Assembly: GCF_900100885.1 (NCBI RefSeq)
Contig: NZ_LT629692.1
Coordinates: forward strand, 2,666,001 to 2,730,000
Reading direction: 5' to 3'
Length of the DNA: 64,000 nt
Source of the DNA: Microbacterium pygmaeum
GTDB lineage: Bacteria > Actinomycetota > Actinomycetes > Actinomycetales > Microbacteriaceae
Shown here: positions 28,101-37,358 of the stretch, one piece after another
How the letters are laid out: each line of letters starts with the position of its first letter
Position numbering within the stretch: position 1 is the stretch's first letter
The notes under the pieces: generated by a model
Database searches by the model: none
Told to the model about the DNA's origin: nothing
The model's input: the letters and a program-made list of their open reading frames with translations, nothing else
Program-made: the position numbers and the translations under genes

Positions 28101-29368
28101 GCCTGCGCGAGCAGCCCGGTCCCTACTTCGGCGAATTCGGCGGTCGGTACATGCCCGAATCGCTCATCGCCGCCATCGACGAGCTCACCGCCGTCTACGA
28201 GGAGGCGATCGCAGACCCCGCCTTCCAGTCCGAGCTCGCAGCGCTCCTGCACTCGTACGCCGGACGCCCGTCCGCGATCACCGAGGTGCCTCGTTTCGCC
28301 GAGCACGCCGGGGGGGCGCGGGTCTTCCTCAAACGCGAAGACCTCAACCACACCGGGTCGCACAAGATCAACAACGTGCTGGGCCAGGCGCTGCTGACCA
28401 CGCGCCTGGGCAAGACCCGCGTCATCGCCGAGACCGGGGCCGGTCAGCACGGCGTCGCGACGGCGACGGCCGCGGCGCTGTTCGGCCTGGACTGCACGAT
28501 CTACATGGGCGAGGTCGACACCGAACGCCAGGCCCTGAACGTCGCACGGATGCGGCTGCTGGGTGCCGAAGTGATCCCGGTCACGACCGGCTCCCGCACC
28601 CTGAAGGACGCCATCAACGAGGCGTACCGCGACTGGGTGGCCAGCGTCGAGACCACCAACTACATCTTCGGCACGGCGGCGGGTCCCCATCCGTTCCCCG
28701 CCATGGTGCGCGACTTCCAGAAGATCATCGGCGAGGAGGCTCGCGCCCAGCTGCTGGAGGTCGCGGGGCGACTCCCCGACGCGGTCCTGGCCTGCGTCGG
28801 CGGCGGTTCGAACGCGATCGGCATGTTCGACGCCTTCCTCGACGACGCGGGCGTCCGTCTGTACGGCGTGGAGGCGGCCGGCGACGGCGTCGACACCGAG
28901 CGCCACGCGGCATCCATCGAGCGCGGCCGACCCGGCGTGCTGCACGGGGCCAAGACCTACGTGCTGCAGGACGAGGACGGCCAGACCATCGAATCGCACT
29001 CGATCTCCGCCGGTCTGGACTACCCGGGCGTCGGTCCGGAGCACTCCTGGCTGGCCTCGATCGGCCGCGCCGAGTACATTCCGGCCACCGACGACGAGGC
29101 GATGCAGGCGTTGCGTCTGCTCTCGCGCACCGAGGGCATCATCCCCGCGATCGAATCCGCGCACGCGCTGGCCGGCGCGCTGCGGATCGGCCGGGAGCTC
29201 GGTCCCGACGCGATCCTCGCGGTGTGCCTGTCGGGGCGCGGCGACAAGGACATGGACACCGCGGCACGCTACTTCGAGCTCTACGACGAGGGAGCCGTCG
29301 CCGACGGATCCCCGGTCCTCGTGCCCGCACCGGCCGACGAGGCCAAGGGCGAGGGGACCGAGCTGTGA
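28097..29368 (+). CDS. trpB: Tryptophan synthase beta chain
   Basis: Joins indole and serine to form tryptophan, using PLP. The 423-aa protein has GPYFGEFGGRYMPE at the start, the PLP lysine K90 in HTGSHKINN, the phosphate-binding loop CVGGGSNAIG, and GAGQHGVATAT. It overlaps trpC and trpA by four bases each, so the three are translated as a coupled unit. The last ~25 residues are an unconserved acidic tail. Confidence 0.97.
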   Translation: MSLREQPGPYFGEFGGRYMPESLIAAIDELTAVYEEAIADPAFQSELAALLHSYAGRPSAITEVPRFAEHAGGARVFLKREDLNHTGSHKINNVLGQALLTTRLGKTRVIAETGAGQHGVATATAAALFGLDCTIYMGEVDTERQALNVARMRLLGAEVIPVTTGSRTLKDAINEAYRDWVASVETTNYIFGTAAGPHPFPAMVRDFQKIIGEEARAQLLEVAGRLPDAVLACVGGGSNAIGMFDAFLDDAGVRLYGVEAAGDGVDTERHAASIERGRPGVLHGAKTYVLQDEDGQTIESHSISAGLDYPGVGPEHSWLASIGRAEYIPATDDEAMQALRLLSRTEGIIPAIESAHALAGALRIGRELGPDAILAVCLSGRGDKDMDTAARYFELYDEGAVADGSPVLVPAPADEAKGEGTEL

Positions 29369-30177
29369 GCGCACCGACCGGCTCCCGGGTCGCCGCGGCG
29401 ATCGATGCCGCCAAGGCGGCCGGACGCGGTGCGTTCGTCGGCTACCTGCCGCTCGGGTTCCCCGACCTGCAGTCGAGCATCGAGGCGGCGGTCGCACTGG
29501 CCGAGAACGGCGCCGACATCCTCGAACTCGGACCCCCGTACTCGGATCCGGTCATGGACGGCACCGTGATCCAGGAGGCGACGCAGACGGCGCTGGCTGC
29601 CGGGTTCCGCCTGCGCGACATCTTCCCGGCCGTCCGCGAGATCACCCGGCGCGTCGAGGTGCCGGTGCTGGTGATGACGTACTGGAACCCGGTACTGCAG
29701 TACGGCGTCGACCGGTTCGCCGACGATCTGCTGGCTGCAGGGGGCGCGGGTCTGATCACTCCCGACATCACGCCCGACTCGGCCACCGAGTGGATCGCGG
29801 CCAGCGAGCGCACGGGCCTGGACCGCGTCTTCCTCGCGGCGCCGACCTCGACCGACGAGCGCCTGGACATGATCATCGGCGCCTCGACGGGCTTCGTCTA
29901 CACGGTCTCCACGATGGGCATCACCGGGGAGCGCACGGAGCTGGATGCCGCGGCGCGCCGCCTCGTCGAGCGCATGCGGTCCCGCCCCGGCGCCGAGGAC
30001 CTCCGCGCGTGCGTGGGAATCGGGATCTCCACGGCCGGCCAGGTCGCGGGCGTCCTCGAATACGCCGACGGCGCGATCGTGGGCACGGCGCTGGTGCGCG
30101 CCCTGCGGGACGGTGGCCCGCAGGGACTGGCAGAGACCGCGCGGACACTGTCCGACGGCACGCACACGCGCGCCTAG
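29365..30177 (+). CDS. trpA: Tryptophan synthase alpha chain
   Basis: Cleaves indole-glycerol phosphate and tunnels indole to TrpB. The 270-aa barrel contains ILELGPPYSDPVMDG, holding the catalytic Glu and Asp, plus TPDITPDSATEW, VYTVSTMGITG and GIGISTAGQV. The GTG start overlaps trpB in GTGA. The TAG stop is the first half of a TAGACT -10 box for lgt. Confidence 0.96.
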   Translation: MSAPTGSRVAAAIDAAKAAGRGAFVGYLPLGFPDLQSSIEAAVALAENGADILELGPPYSDPVMDGTVIQEATQTALAAGFRLRDIFPAVREITRRVEVPVLVMTYWNPVLQYGVDRFADDLLAAGGAGLITPDITPDSATEWIAASERTGLDRVFLAAPTSTDERLDMIIGASTGFVYTVSTMGITGERTELDAAARRLVERMRSRPGAEDLRACVGIGISTAGQVAGVLEYADGAIVGTALVRALRDGGPQGLAETARTLSDGTHTRA

Positions 30178-30180
30178 ACT
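30175..30180 (+). promoter_or_regulatory. -10 box of lgt (leaderless), overlapping the trpA stop
   Basis: TAGACT begins at the trpA TAG stop and ends seven bases before the lgt ATG. The gap CGTACGC has no Shine-Dalgarno, which predicts a leaderless lgt mRNA. Confidence 0.55.
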
Positions 30181-30187
30181 CGTACGC

Positions 30188-31171
30188 ATGACGTTCGCCC
30201 TTCCGAGCGCGCTGAACGGCGTGCTCGCCAGCATCCCCAGCCCGACGGTCAGCTACTTCGACATCGGGCCGCTGCGCATCCACTTCTATGCGCTGTGCAT
30301 CATCGCCGGGATCATCGCCGCCACGCTGCTGACCAACAACCGCCTCAACAGGCGCGGTGCCGAGCCGTGGGTCGTCATCGACATCGCCCTGATCGCCGTT
30401 CCGCTCGCCATCATCGGCGCGCGCATCTATCACGTGGTCACCCACCCCGGCTTCTACTTCGGTCCGGGCACCGACATCTGGGCGATCTTCCGCATCTGGG
30501 AGGGCGGGATCGCCATCTACGGCGCCCTCATCGGCGGGGCGATCGGCGCCTACCTGGGCTGCCGATGGACCGGCATCCGCTTCTGGACCTTCGCCGACGC
30601 CCTCGCACCCGGACTCCTCCTCGCTCAGGCGATGGGGCGGTTCGGCAACTGGTTCAACCAGGAGCTGTTCGGTCTGCCGACCGATCTGCCGTGGGGTCTG
30701 GAGATCGACAGCGACAACTCCGCGTTCCCTCCGGGCCTGGCACCGGACACGCTGTTCCACCCGACGTTCCTGTACGAAGTGATCTGGAACACGGCGGGCG
30801 TGATCGTCCTGCTGTGGCTCAGCCGTCGCTTCCTGCTGCAGTGGGGACGTCTCTTCGCCATCTACCTCATCTGGTACAGCGCCGGCCGCATCGTGTGGGA
30901 GTCGATCCGGATCGATCCGAGCGAAGTGATCCTGGGTCTGCGCAGCAACGTCTGGGCGGCGATCTTCGGCGTCGTGCTCGGACTCGTGATCTTCTTCGTG
31001 CAGAAGCGCCGCCACCCGGGGATCGAACCGTCGCCGTACCAGCCCGGCCGCGAGTGGACGCCGAAGGGCACGGTACAATCGCAGGAGCACGACTACGTCG
31101 ACGTCAGCGAACCACCGACGGACGAAGTCGCCGAAGACACCGCCACAAGCACAGTCGCCACCACGAAGTAG
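30188..31171 (+). CDS. lgt: Prolipoprotein diacylglyceryl transferase
   Basis: Transfers diacylglycerol from phosphatidylglycerol to the lipobox cysteine of prolipoproteins at the outer face of the membrane. The 327-aa protein has about seven transmembrane helices. It carries the family signature GRFGNWFNQELFG and the arginine-containing segment GARIYHVVTH. A hydrophilic C-terminal tail of about 55 residues follows, rich in Glu, Pro and Thr. The trp genes lie directly upstream, the usual actinobacterial order. Confidence 0.95.
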   Translation: MTFALPSALNGVLASIPSPTVSYFDIGPLRIHFYALCIIAGIIAATLLTNNRLNRRGAEPWVVIDIALIAVPLAIIGARIYHVVTHPGFYFGPGTDIWAIFRIWEGGIAIYGALIGGAIGAYLGCRWTGIRFWTFADALAPGLLLAQAMGRFGNWFNQELFGLPTDLPWGLEIDSDNSAFPPGLAPDTLFHPTFLYEVIWNTAGVIVLLWLSRRFLLQWGRLFAIYLIWYSAGRIVWESIRIDPSEVILGLRSNVWAAIFGVVLGLVIFFVQKRRHPGIEPSPYQPGREWTPKGTVQSQEHDYVDVSEPPTDEVAEDTATSTVATTK

Positions 31172-31174
31172 CAT
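31169..31174 (+). promoter_or_regulatory. Possible -10 box of gltBD, overlapping the lgt stop
   Basis: TAGCAT begins at the lgt TAG stop, 83 bases before the gltB ATG. It fits TANNNT only and has no clear -35. Confidence 0.3.
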
Positions 31175-31256
31175 CCGCCCCCGAGCGGAGGCGCGAACTT
31201 CTGCACTTCAGGGCCGACGTCGTCCCATCTTGAGCATCAGAGTGAGGACGGTTGGA

Positions 31257-34200
31257 ATGGCAGCGAGCCCCCGCCGCAGCGGGCCCCGATACGAGCCGGG
31301 CGCCCTTCCCCCGAAGCAGGGGATGTACAACCCTGCCTTCGAGAAGGACGCGTGCGGCCTGGCGATGGTCGCCACACTCCGCGGCGAGGCCGGGCACGAC
31401 ATCATCGACCTGGCGCTGACGGCGCTGCGAAACCTCGAGCACCGCGGTGCGATCGGCTCCGATGCGGGCACCGGCGACGGCGCCGGCATCCTCACGCAGA
31501 TGCCCGATGCGTTCCTGCGCGCCGTCGTCGAGTTCGATCTGCCGCCGGTCGGGGAGTACGCCGCCGGCATGGTCTTCCTGCCCCGCGACGACGAGCAGCG
31601 CGCCGCGCAGAAGGCGGGGATCGCCGAGATCGCCGCGAGTGAGAACCTCGTCGTCCTGGGATGGCGTGAGGTCCCCACCGTCGACGAGCATCTCGGAAAG
31701 CTCGCGTTCAACGCACGGCCCGTCTTCGAGCAGGTCTTCGTGTCGCGGCCCGCCGTCGGAGACGCGCCTGCGCTGTCCGGCATCGCACTGGACCGCCGCG
31801 TCTACCGGTTGCGCAAGCGCGCGCGCACCGAGCTGGACGCGTACGTCGTCTCCCTGTCCTCGCGCACGCTCGGCTACAAGGGGATGGTCACCACCCTCCA
31901 GCTCGAGCCGTTCTACCCCGATCTGCAGGACGAGCGCTTCGCCTCCGAACTGGCAGTCGTGCACTCGCGATACTCGACGAACACGTTCCCGTCCTGGCCG
32001 CTGGCGCAGCCCCTTCGGATGCTCGCGCACAACGGCGAGATCAACACCGTCAACGGCAACCGCAACTGGATGCGCGCGCGCCAGTCGCAGCTGGAGTCCG
32101 AGCTGCTCGGCGACATCCGGCCGCTGCTGCCGATCTGCACCGAAGGCGCCAGCGACTCGGCTTCCTTCGACGAGGTGCTGGAGCTGCTCACGCTCACCGG
32201 CCGGAGCCTGCCCCACGCGATCATGATGATGGTCCCGGAGGCCTACGAGAAGCAGGCCGACATCGCGCCGGACCTCCGCGCCTTCTACGACTACCACTCC
32301 ATCCAGATGGAGCCCTGGGACGGTCCGGCCGCCCTGATCTTCACCGATGGCACGCTCGTCGGGGCCACCCTCGACCGCAACGGGCTGCGCCCCGGCCGGT
32401 GGACGGAGACCACCGACGGCCTCGTGGTCATCGGCAGTGAGACCGGCGTGCTGGACTTCGCGCCCGAGCGCATCAAGCGCCGCGGCCGCCTCCGGCCCGG
32501 TCGGATGTTCCTGGTCGACACCGCGGAGCGTCGCATCGTCGAGGACGAGGAGATCAAGGCATCCCTGGCCGGCATGGAGCCGTGGCAGGAATGGCTGGAT
32601 GCCGGGCGCGTGCGCCTCGCGGATCTCCCCGAACGCGAGCACATCGTCCATCCCATCGCGTCGATCACCCGCCGCCAGCGCACCTTCGGGTACACCGAGG
32701 AGGAAGTGCGCATCCTGCTGACCCCGATGGGCCAGAACGGCGCCGAGCCGCTGGGTGCCATGGGCAGTGACACGCCCGTCGCGGTCCTCAGCGACCGACC
32801 ACGACTGCTGTTCGACTACTTCACCCAGCAGTTCGCGCAGGTGACCAACCCGCCGCTGGATTCCATCCGCGAGGAGGTCGTCACCTCGCTCGCGCTCGGG
32901 CTCGGGCCGGAGCGCAACCTCCTGTCGACCGGCATCGACCACACGCGCACGGTCACGCTGGACTTCCCGGTCATCGACAACGACGAGCTCGCCAAGATCC
33001 AGCACATCGACACCGCCCTTCCAGGGCGCTCATCGGTGACGATCCGCGGCCTGTACCGGGTCGAAGCGGGCCACAAGGGCATGCAGAAGCGCATCGCCCA
33101 GATGTGCACCGAGGTGGACGAGGCGATCGAGGACGGCGCCGAGTTCATCGTGCTCAGCGACCGCGACTCCAACAAGGACCTCGCTCCCATCCCGTCGCTG
33201 CTGATGTTGGCCGCCGTGCACCACCACCTCATCCGGCGGGAAACCCGCATGAAGGTCGGTCTGGTCGTCGAGGCGGGCGACGTCCGCGAAGTGCACCACG
33301 TCGCGACGCTGATCGGCTACGGCGCGTCGGCGGTCAACCCGTACCTGGCGATGGAGACCGTCGAGTACCTCGTCCGCGCCGGGTACATCACTGGCATCAC
33401 GCCGCAGAAGGCCGTCAAGAACCTGATCTACGCGCTCGGCAAGGGCGTGCTGAAGATCATGTCGAAGATGGGCATCTCGACGGTGTCCTCGTACGCCGGG
33501 GCGCAGGTGTTCGAGGCGATCGGCCTCTCGCAGTCGTTCGTCGATGCCTACTTCACCGGTACCGAGACCAAGCTCGGCGGCATCGGCATCGATGTCATCA
33601 CCGCCGAGAACGCCGCCCGGCACGAGTACGCGTATCCGGAGGATGCCGCAGCCCGCGCCCACGAGCGCCTGTGGACCGGCGGCGAGTACCAGTGGCGGCG
33701 GGACGGCTCCCCGCACCTGTTCAATCCCGACACCGTGTTCCGGCTCCAGCACGCCACGCGCACGCGCCGCTACGACATCTTCCGCGAGTACACGAAGCTC
33801 GTGGACGACCAGGCCGCCGAGCTGAAGACGCTGCGCGGGCTGTTCGGTCTGCGCGCGGGCCTGCGCAAGCCCGTGCCCCTCGACGAAGTCGAATCGGTGG
33901 CATCGATCGTCAAGCGGTTCTCCACGGGGGCGATGAGCTACGGCTCCATCTCCAAGGAGGCGCACGAGACACTGGCGATCGCGATGAACCGCATCGGCGG
34001 CAAGTCCAACACCGGCGAGGGCGGCGAGGACGTCGACCGGCTCCTCGACCCCGAGCGGCGCAGCGCGATCAAGCAGGTCGCCTCGGGCCGCTTCGGCGTC
34101 ACGAGCCTGTACCTGACGCAGGCCGACGACATCCAGATCAAGCTCGCCCAGGGCGCCAAGCCCGGCGAGGGCGGCCAGCTGATGAAGACGAAGGTGTATC

Positions 34201-35843
34201 CGTGGATCGCGCGCACGCGCCACGCCACGGCCGGTGTCGGTCTCATCTCGCCGCCGCCGCACCACGACATCTACTCGATCGAAGACCTCAAGCAGCTCAT
34301 CTTCGACCTCAAGCGCGCCAACCCGAGTGCCCGGGTGCACGCCAAGCTCGTGAGCCAGTCAGGCATCGGCGCGGTCGCCGCGGGCACGGCGAAGGCCCTG
34401 GCCGACGTCATCCTGGTCTCCGGCCACGACGGCGGCACCGGCGCGAGCCCGCTCAACTCGCTCAAGCACGCCGGCACCCCGTGGGAGCTGGGCCTGGCCG
34501 AGACGCAGCAGACCCTCATGCTCAACGGCATGCGCGACCGGGTGGTCGTGCAGGTCGACGGCCAGCTCAAGACCGGGCGCGACGTGGTCATCGGCGCGCT
34601 GCTGGGCGCCGAGGAGTTCGGCTTCGCGACCGCGCCGCTGGTCGTCTCGGGCTGCATCATGATGCGGGTGTGCCACCTCGACACCTGCCCGGTGGGCGTC
34701 GCGACGCAGAACCCGGCGTTGCGTGAGCGCTTCGCGGGCAAGCCAGAGTTCGTCGTCAACTTCATGGAGTTCATCGCCGAAGAGGTGCGCGAGTACCTCG
34801 CCGAACTCGGATTCCGCTCGTTGGACGAGGCGATCGGCCGTGCCGAATTCCTCGACATCAACGGCGCGGTCGACCACTGGAAGGCCTCGGGACTCGACCT
34901 CGCGCCGATCCTGGAAGGGCCCGTGTTCGCCGAGGACGAGGCGCGACGCAACATGCGCCCGCAGGAGCACGAACTGGAGCACCACTTCGACGTGCCGATC
35001 ATCGAGGCCGCTCGCGACGTCATCGCGCACGGCGGGTCGATCAGCTTCGACCTGCCGATCCGCAACACCGAGCGCGCGGTCGGCACGATGCTCGGGCACC
35101 ACGTCACGCTCGCCCGCGGCGAGAACGGCCTCCCGTCCGGATCGGTCGTGATCAACCTGACCGGCTCGGCCGGCCAGTCCTTCGGTGCCTTCGTGCCCGC
35201 CGGCATCACGCTGCGCCTCGAGGGCGATTCGAACGACTACGTCGGCAAGGGGCTCTCCGGAGGTCAGATCGTGATCCGGCCGCCGCGCGACGCCTCCTTC
35301 GACGCGTCGCAGAACGTGATCGCCGGGAACGTCATCGGCTACGGCGCGACGCAGGGCACGATGTTCCTGCGCGGGGTGGTGGGGGAGCGGTTCTTCGTGC
35401 GCAACTCGGGTGCCACCGCGGTCGTGGAAGGTGTGGGAGATCACGCGCTGGAGTACATGACCGGCGGCCTCGCCGTCATCCTCGGCGCCACCGGACGCAA
35501 CCTCGGCGCCGGCATGTCCGGCGGCAGCGCCTACATCTACAAGCTGGATCACGCGCTGGTCAACCGTGAAGCCCTCGCCTCGGGCGAACTGGAACTCGGT
35601 GCCCTCGGCGCCGGCGATGCCGAGATGCTGCGCGATCTGCTCACCGAGCACCGGGAGCAGACCGGATCCACGCTCGCGGCATCCCTTCTGAAGCACTTCG
35701 ACGACGAACTGGACAACTTCGTGCGGGTCATGCCGCGCGACTACGCCGCCGTCCTGCTGACCCGCCAGGAGGCGGTCGCGGACGGCCTGGACCCCGACGG
35801 CGATGTCGTCTGGACCCGCATCCTGGAGGTGACCGGTGGCTGA
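31257..35843 (+). CDS. gltB: Glutamate synthase (NADPH) large subunit
   Basis: Converts glutamine and 2-oxoglutarate to two glutamates together with GltD. The 1528-aa protein starts with a ~32-residue propeptide. The class II amidotransferase nucleophile is then exposed (C33 in KDACGLA). A central domain and an FMN-binding synthase domain (KPGEGGQL, VSGHDGGTGASP) follow. The [3Fe-4S] cysteines lie in CIMMRVCHLDTCPVGVATQ, and the C-terminal part is a GXGXG beta-helix. ATG 31257 is preferred to TTG 31230, since GAGG lies upstream and the propeptide length fits. gltD overlaps its last eight bases. Confidence 0.97.
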   Translation: MAASPRRSGPRYEPGALPPKQGMYNPAFEKDACGLAMVATLRGEAGHDIIDLALTALRNLEHRGAIGSDAGTGDGAGILTQMPDAFLRAVVEFDLPPVGEYAAGMVFLPRDDEQRAAQKAGIAEIAASENLVVLGWREVPTVDEHLGKLAFNARPVFEQVFVSRPAVGDAPALSGIALDRRVYRLRKRARTELDAYVVSLSSRTLGYKGMVTTLQLEPFYPDLQDERFASELAVVHSRYSTNTFPSWPLAQPLRMLAHNGEINTVNGNRNWMRARQSQLESELLGDIRPLLPICTEGASDSASFDEVLELLTLTGRSLPHAIMMMVPEAYEKQADIAPDLRAFYDYHSIQMEPWDGPAALIFTDGTLVGATLDRNGLRPGRWTETTDGLVVIGSETGVLDFAPERIKRRGRLRPGRMFLVDTAERRIVEDEEIKASLAGMEPWQEWLDAGRVRLADLPEREHIVHPIASITRRQRTFGYTEEEVRILLTPMGQNGAEPLGAMGSDTPVAVLSDRPRLLFDYFTQQFAQVTNPPLDSIREEVVTSLALGLGPERNLLSTGIDHTRTVTLDFPVIDNDELAKIQHIDTALPGRSSVTIRGLYRVEAGHKGMQKRIAQMCTEVDEAIEDGAEFIVLSDRDSNKDLAPIPSLLMLAAVHHHLIRRETRMKVGLVVEAGDVREVHHVATLIGYGASAVNPYLAMETVEYLVRAGYITGITPQKAVKNLIYALGKGVLKIMSKMGISTVSSYAGAQVFEAIGLSQSFVDAYFTGTETKLGGIGIDVITAENAARHEYAYPEDAAARAHERLWTGGEYQWRRDGSPHLFNPDTVFRLQHATRTRRYDIFREYTKLVDDQAAELKTLRGLFGLRAGLRKPVPLDEVESVASIVKRFSTGAMSYGSISKEAHETLAIAMNRIGGKSNTGEGGEDVDRLLDPERRSAIKQVASGRFGVTSLYLTQADDIQIKLAQGAKPGEGGQLMKTKVYPWIARTRHATAGVGLISPPPHHDIYSIEDLKQLIFDLKRANPSARVHAKLVSQSGIGAVAAGTAKALADVILVSGHDGGTGASPLNSLKHAGTPWELGLAETQQTLMLNGMRDRVVVQVDGQLKTGRDVVIGALLGAEEFGFATAPLVVSGCIMMRVCHLDTCPVGVATQNPALRERFAGKPEFVVNFMEFIAEEVREYLAELGFRSLDEAIGRAEFLDINGAVDHWKASGLDLAPILEGPVFAEDEARRNMRPQEHELEHHFDVPIIEAARDVIAHGGSISFDLPIRNTERAVGTMLGHHVTLARGENGLPSGSVVINLTGSAGQSFGAFVPAGITLRLEGDSNDYVGKGLSGGQIVIRPPRDASFDASQNVIAGNVIGYGATQGTMFLRGVVGERFFVRNSGATAVVEGVGDHALEYMTGGLAVILGATGRNLGAGMSGGSAYIYKLDHALVNREALASGELELGALGAGDAEMLRDLLTEHREQTGSTLAASLLKHFDDELDNFVRVMPRDYAAVLLTRQEAVADGLDPDGDVVWTRILEVTGG

Positions 35844-37302
35844 CCCGAAGGGCTTCCTGAAGGTGACGGAGCGCGAGCTGCCGGCTCGTCGCCCCGTCCC
35901 GGTCCGGATCATGGACTGGAAAGAGGTCTACGAGCCCGGCGACACCGCCGTGCTCCGCCGGCAGGCGGGCCGCTGCATGGACTGCGGCATCCCGTTCTGC
36001 CACAAAGGCTGCCCGCTGGGCAACCTCATCCCGGAGTGGAACGACCTCACCTGGCGCGGCGAGGGCCGCTCGGCCATCGAGAGACTGCACGCGACCAACA
36101 ACTTCCCGGAGTTCACCGGGCGGCTGTGCCCAGCGCCGTGCGAGAGCTCGTGCGTCCTGGGGATCAACCAGCCGGCTGTCACGATCAAGCAGATCGAGGT
36201 CTCGATCATCGACGAGGCTTTCGGCAACGGCTGGGTCGAACCTGAGCCGCCGGGGCGCCTGACCGGTAAGACCGTCGCCGTCGTCGGGTCCGGTCCCGCA
36301 GGCCTCGCCGCCGCACAGCAGCTCACCCGCGCCGGCCACACCGTCGCCGTGTACGAGCGGGATGACCGCATCGGCGGGCTTCTGCGCTACGGCATCCCCG
36401 ATTTCAAGATGGAGAAGCGCCACATCGAGTACCGGCTCCGTCAGATGCAGGATGAAGGCACGCGCTTCCGCGCCGGCGTCGAGATCGGCAAGGACATCAC
36501 GTGGAGCGACCTGCGGGCGCGCTATGACGCCGTGGTCGTCGCCACCGGAGCGACCGTCCCGCGCGAGCTGCCGATCCCCGGTCGTGATCTGGACGGCGTC
36601 CACTTCGCGATGGAGTACCTGGTCGAATCCAACAAGGCGACAGCCGGCGACGCGGTGCCCAATCAGATCACCGCCGAGGGCAAGCACGTCGTCGTCATCG
36701 GAGGCGGTGACACCGGCGCCGACTGCATCGGCACCGCGCACCGCCAGGGCGCCTTGAGCGTGACCAACCTCGCGATCGGCAAGCAGCCTCCGGGCGAGCG
36801 CCCCGAGCACCAGCCGTGGCCGATGTCGCCGACGGTGTTCGAGATCGCCTCCGCCCACGAAGAGGGCGGAGAGCGCTCCTACCTCGCCTCCACGGTCGAA
36901 TTCCTGGGGAACGGCGGGGGAGAGGTTCGTGCACTGCGGGTGGCCGAGACCGAGTTCCTCGACGGCCGGCGCGTGCCCAGAAGCGGCACCGAACGCGAGA
37001 TCCCCGCCGACCTGGTGCTGATCGCCATGGGCTTCACGGGACCCGAGCGGACGCTCCTGGAGGAGCAGCTGGGGGCGCAGTTCACCGGTCGTGGCAACGT
37101 CGAGCGCGAAGAGGACTACCAGTCCACCGCTCAGGGGGTGTTCGTGGCCGGCGACGCCGGACGCGGCCAGTCCCTCATCGTCTGGGCCATCGCCGAGGGC
37201 CGTGCGGCGGCCGCGAAGGTCGACGAATACCTCATGGGCGAGACCGCACTGCCTGCGCCGGTGCGTCCCTCCGATGTCGCGATCGGGCTGTTGCCCGCGT
37301 AG
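35836..37302 (+). CDS. gltD: Glutamate synthase (NADPH) small subunit
   Basis: Supplies electrons from NADPH to GltB through FAD and two [4Fe-4S] clusters. The 488-aa product has N-terminal cysteines CMDCGIPFCHKGCP and CPAPCESSC. An FAD-binding loop VVGSGPAGLAAAQQL and an NADPH loop VVIGGGDTGADC follow. The GTG start overlaps gltB by eight bases and is preceded by TGGAGG. The TAG stop makes TAGGCT, a plausible -10 for pyk. Confidence 0.96.
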   Translation: MADPKGFLKVTERELPARRPVPVRIMDWKEVYEPGDTAVLRRQAGRCMDCGIPFCHKGCPLGNLIPEWNDLTWRGEGRSAIERLHATNNFPEFTGRLCPAPCESSCVLGINQPAVTIKQIEVSIIDEAFGNGWVEPEPPGRLTGKTVAVVGSGPAGLAAAQQLTRAGHTVAVYERDDRIGGLLRYGIPDFKMEKRHIEYRLRQMQDEGTRFRAGVEIGKDITWSDLRARYDAVVVATGATVPRELPIPGRDLDGVHFAMEYLVESNKATAGDAVPNQITAEGKHVVVIGGGDTGADCIGTAHRQGALSVTNLAIGKQPPGERPEHQPWPMSPTVFEIASAHEEGGERSYLASTVEFLGNGGGEVRALRVAETEFLDGRRVPRSGTEREIPADLVLIAMGFTGPERTLLEEQLGAQFTGRGNVEREEDYQSTAQGVFVAGDAGRGQSLIVWAIAEGRAAAAKVDEYLMGETALPAPVRPSDVAIGLLPA

Positions 37303-37305
37303 GCT
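37300..37305 (+). promoter_or_regulatory. Candidate -10 box of pyk, overlapping the gltD stop
   Basis: TAGGCT starts at the gltD TAG stop, 53 bases upstream of the pyk ATG. The leader holds CGGAG as ribosome binding site. Confidence 0.45.
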
Positions 37306-37358
37306 TGCCCCGGCTCTCTGCCAGCCGAACACCCCCCATCAACCCGGAGTACACACGG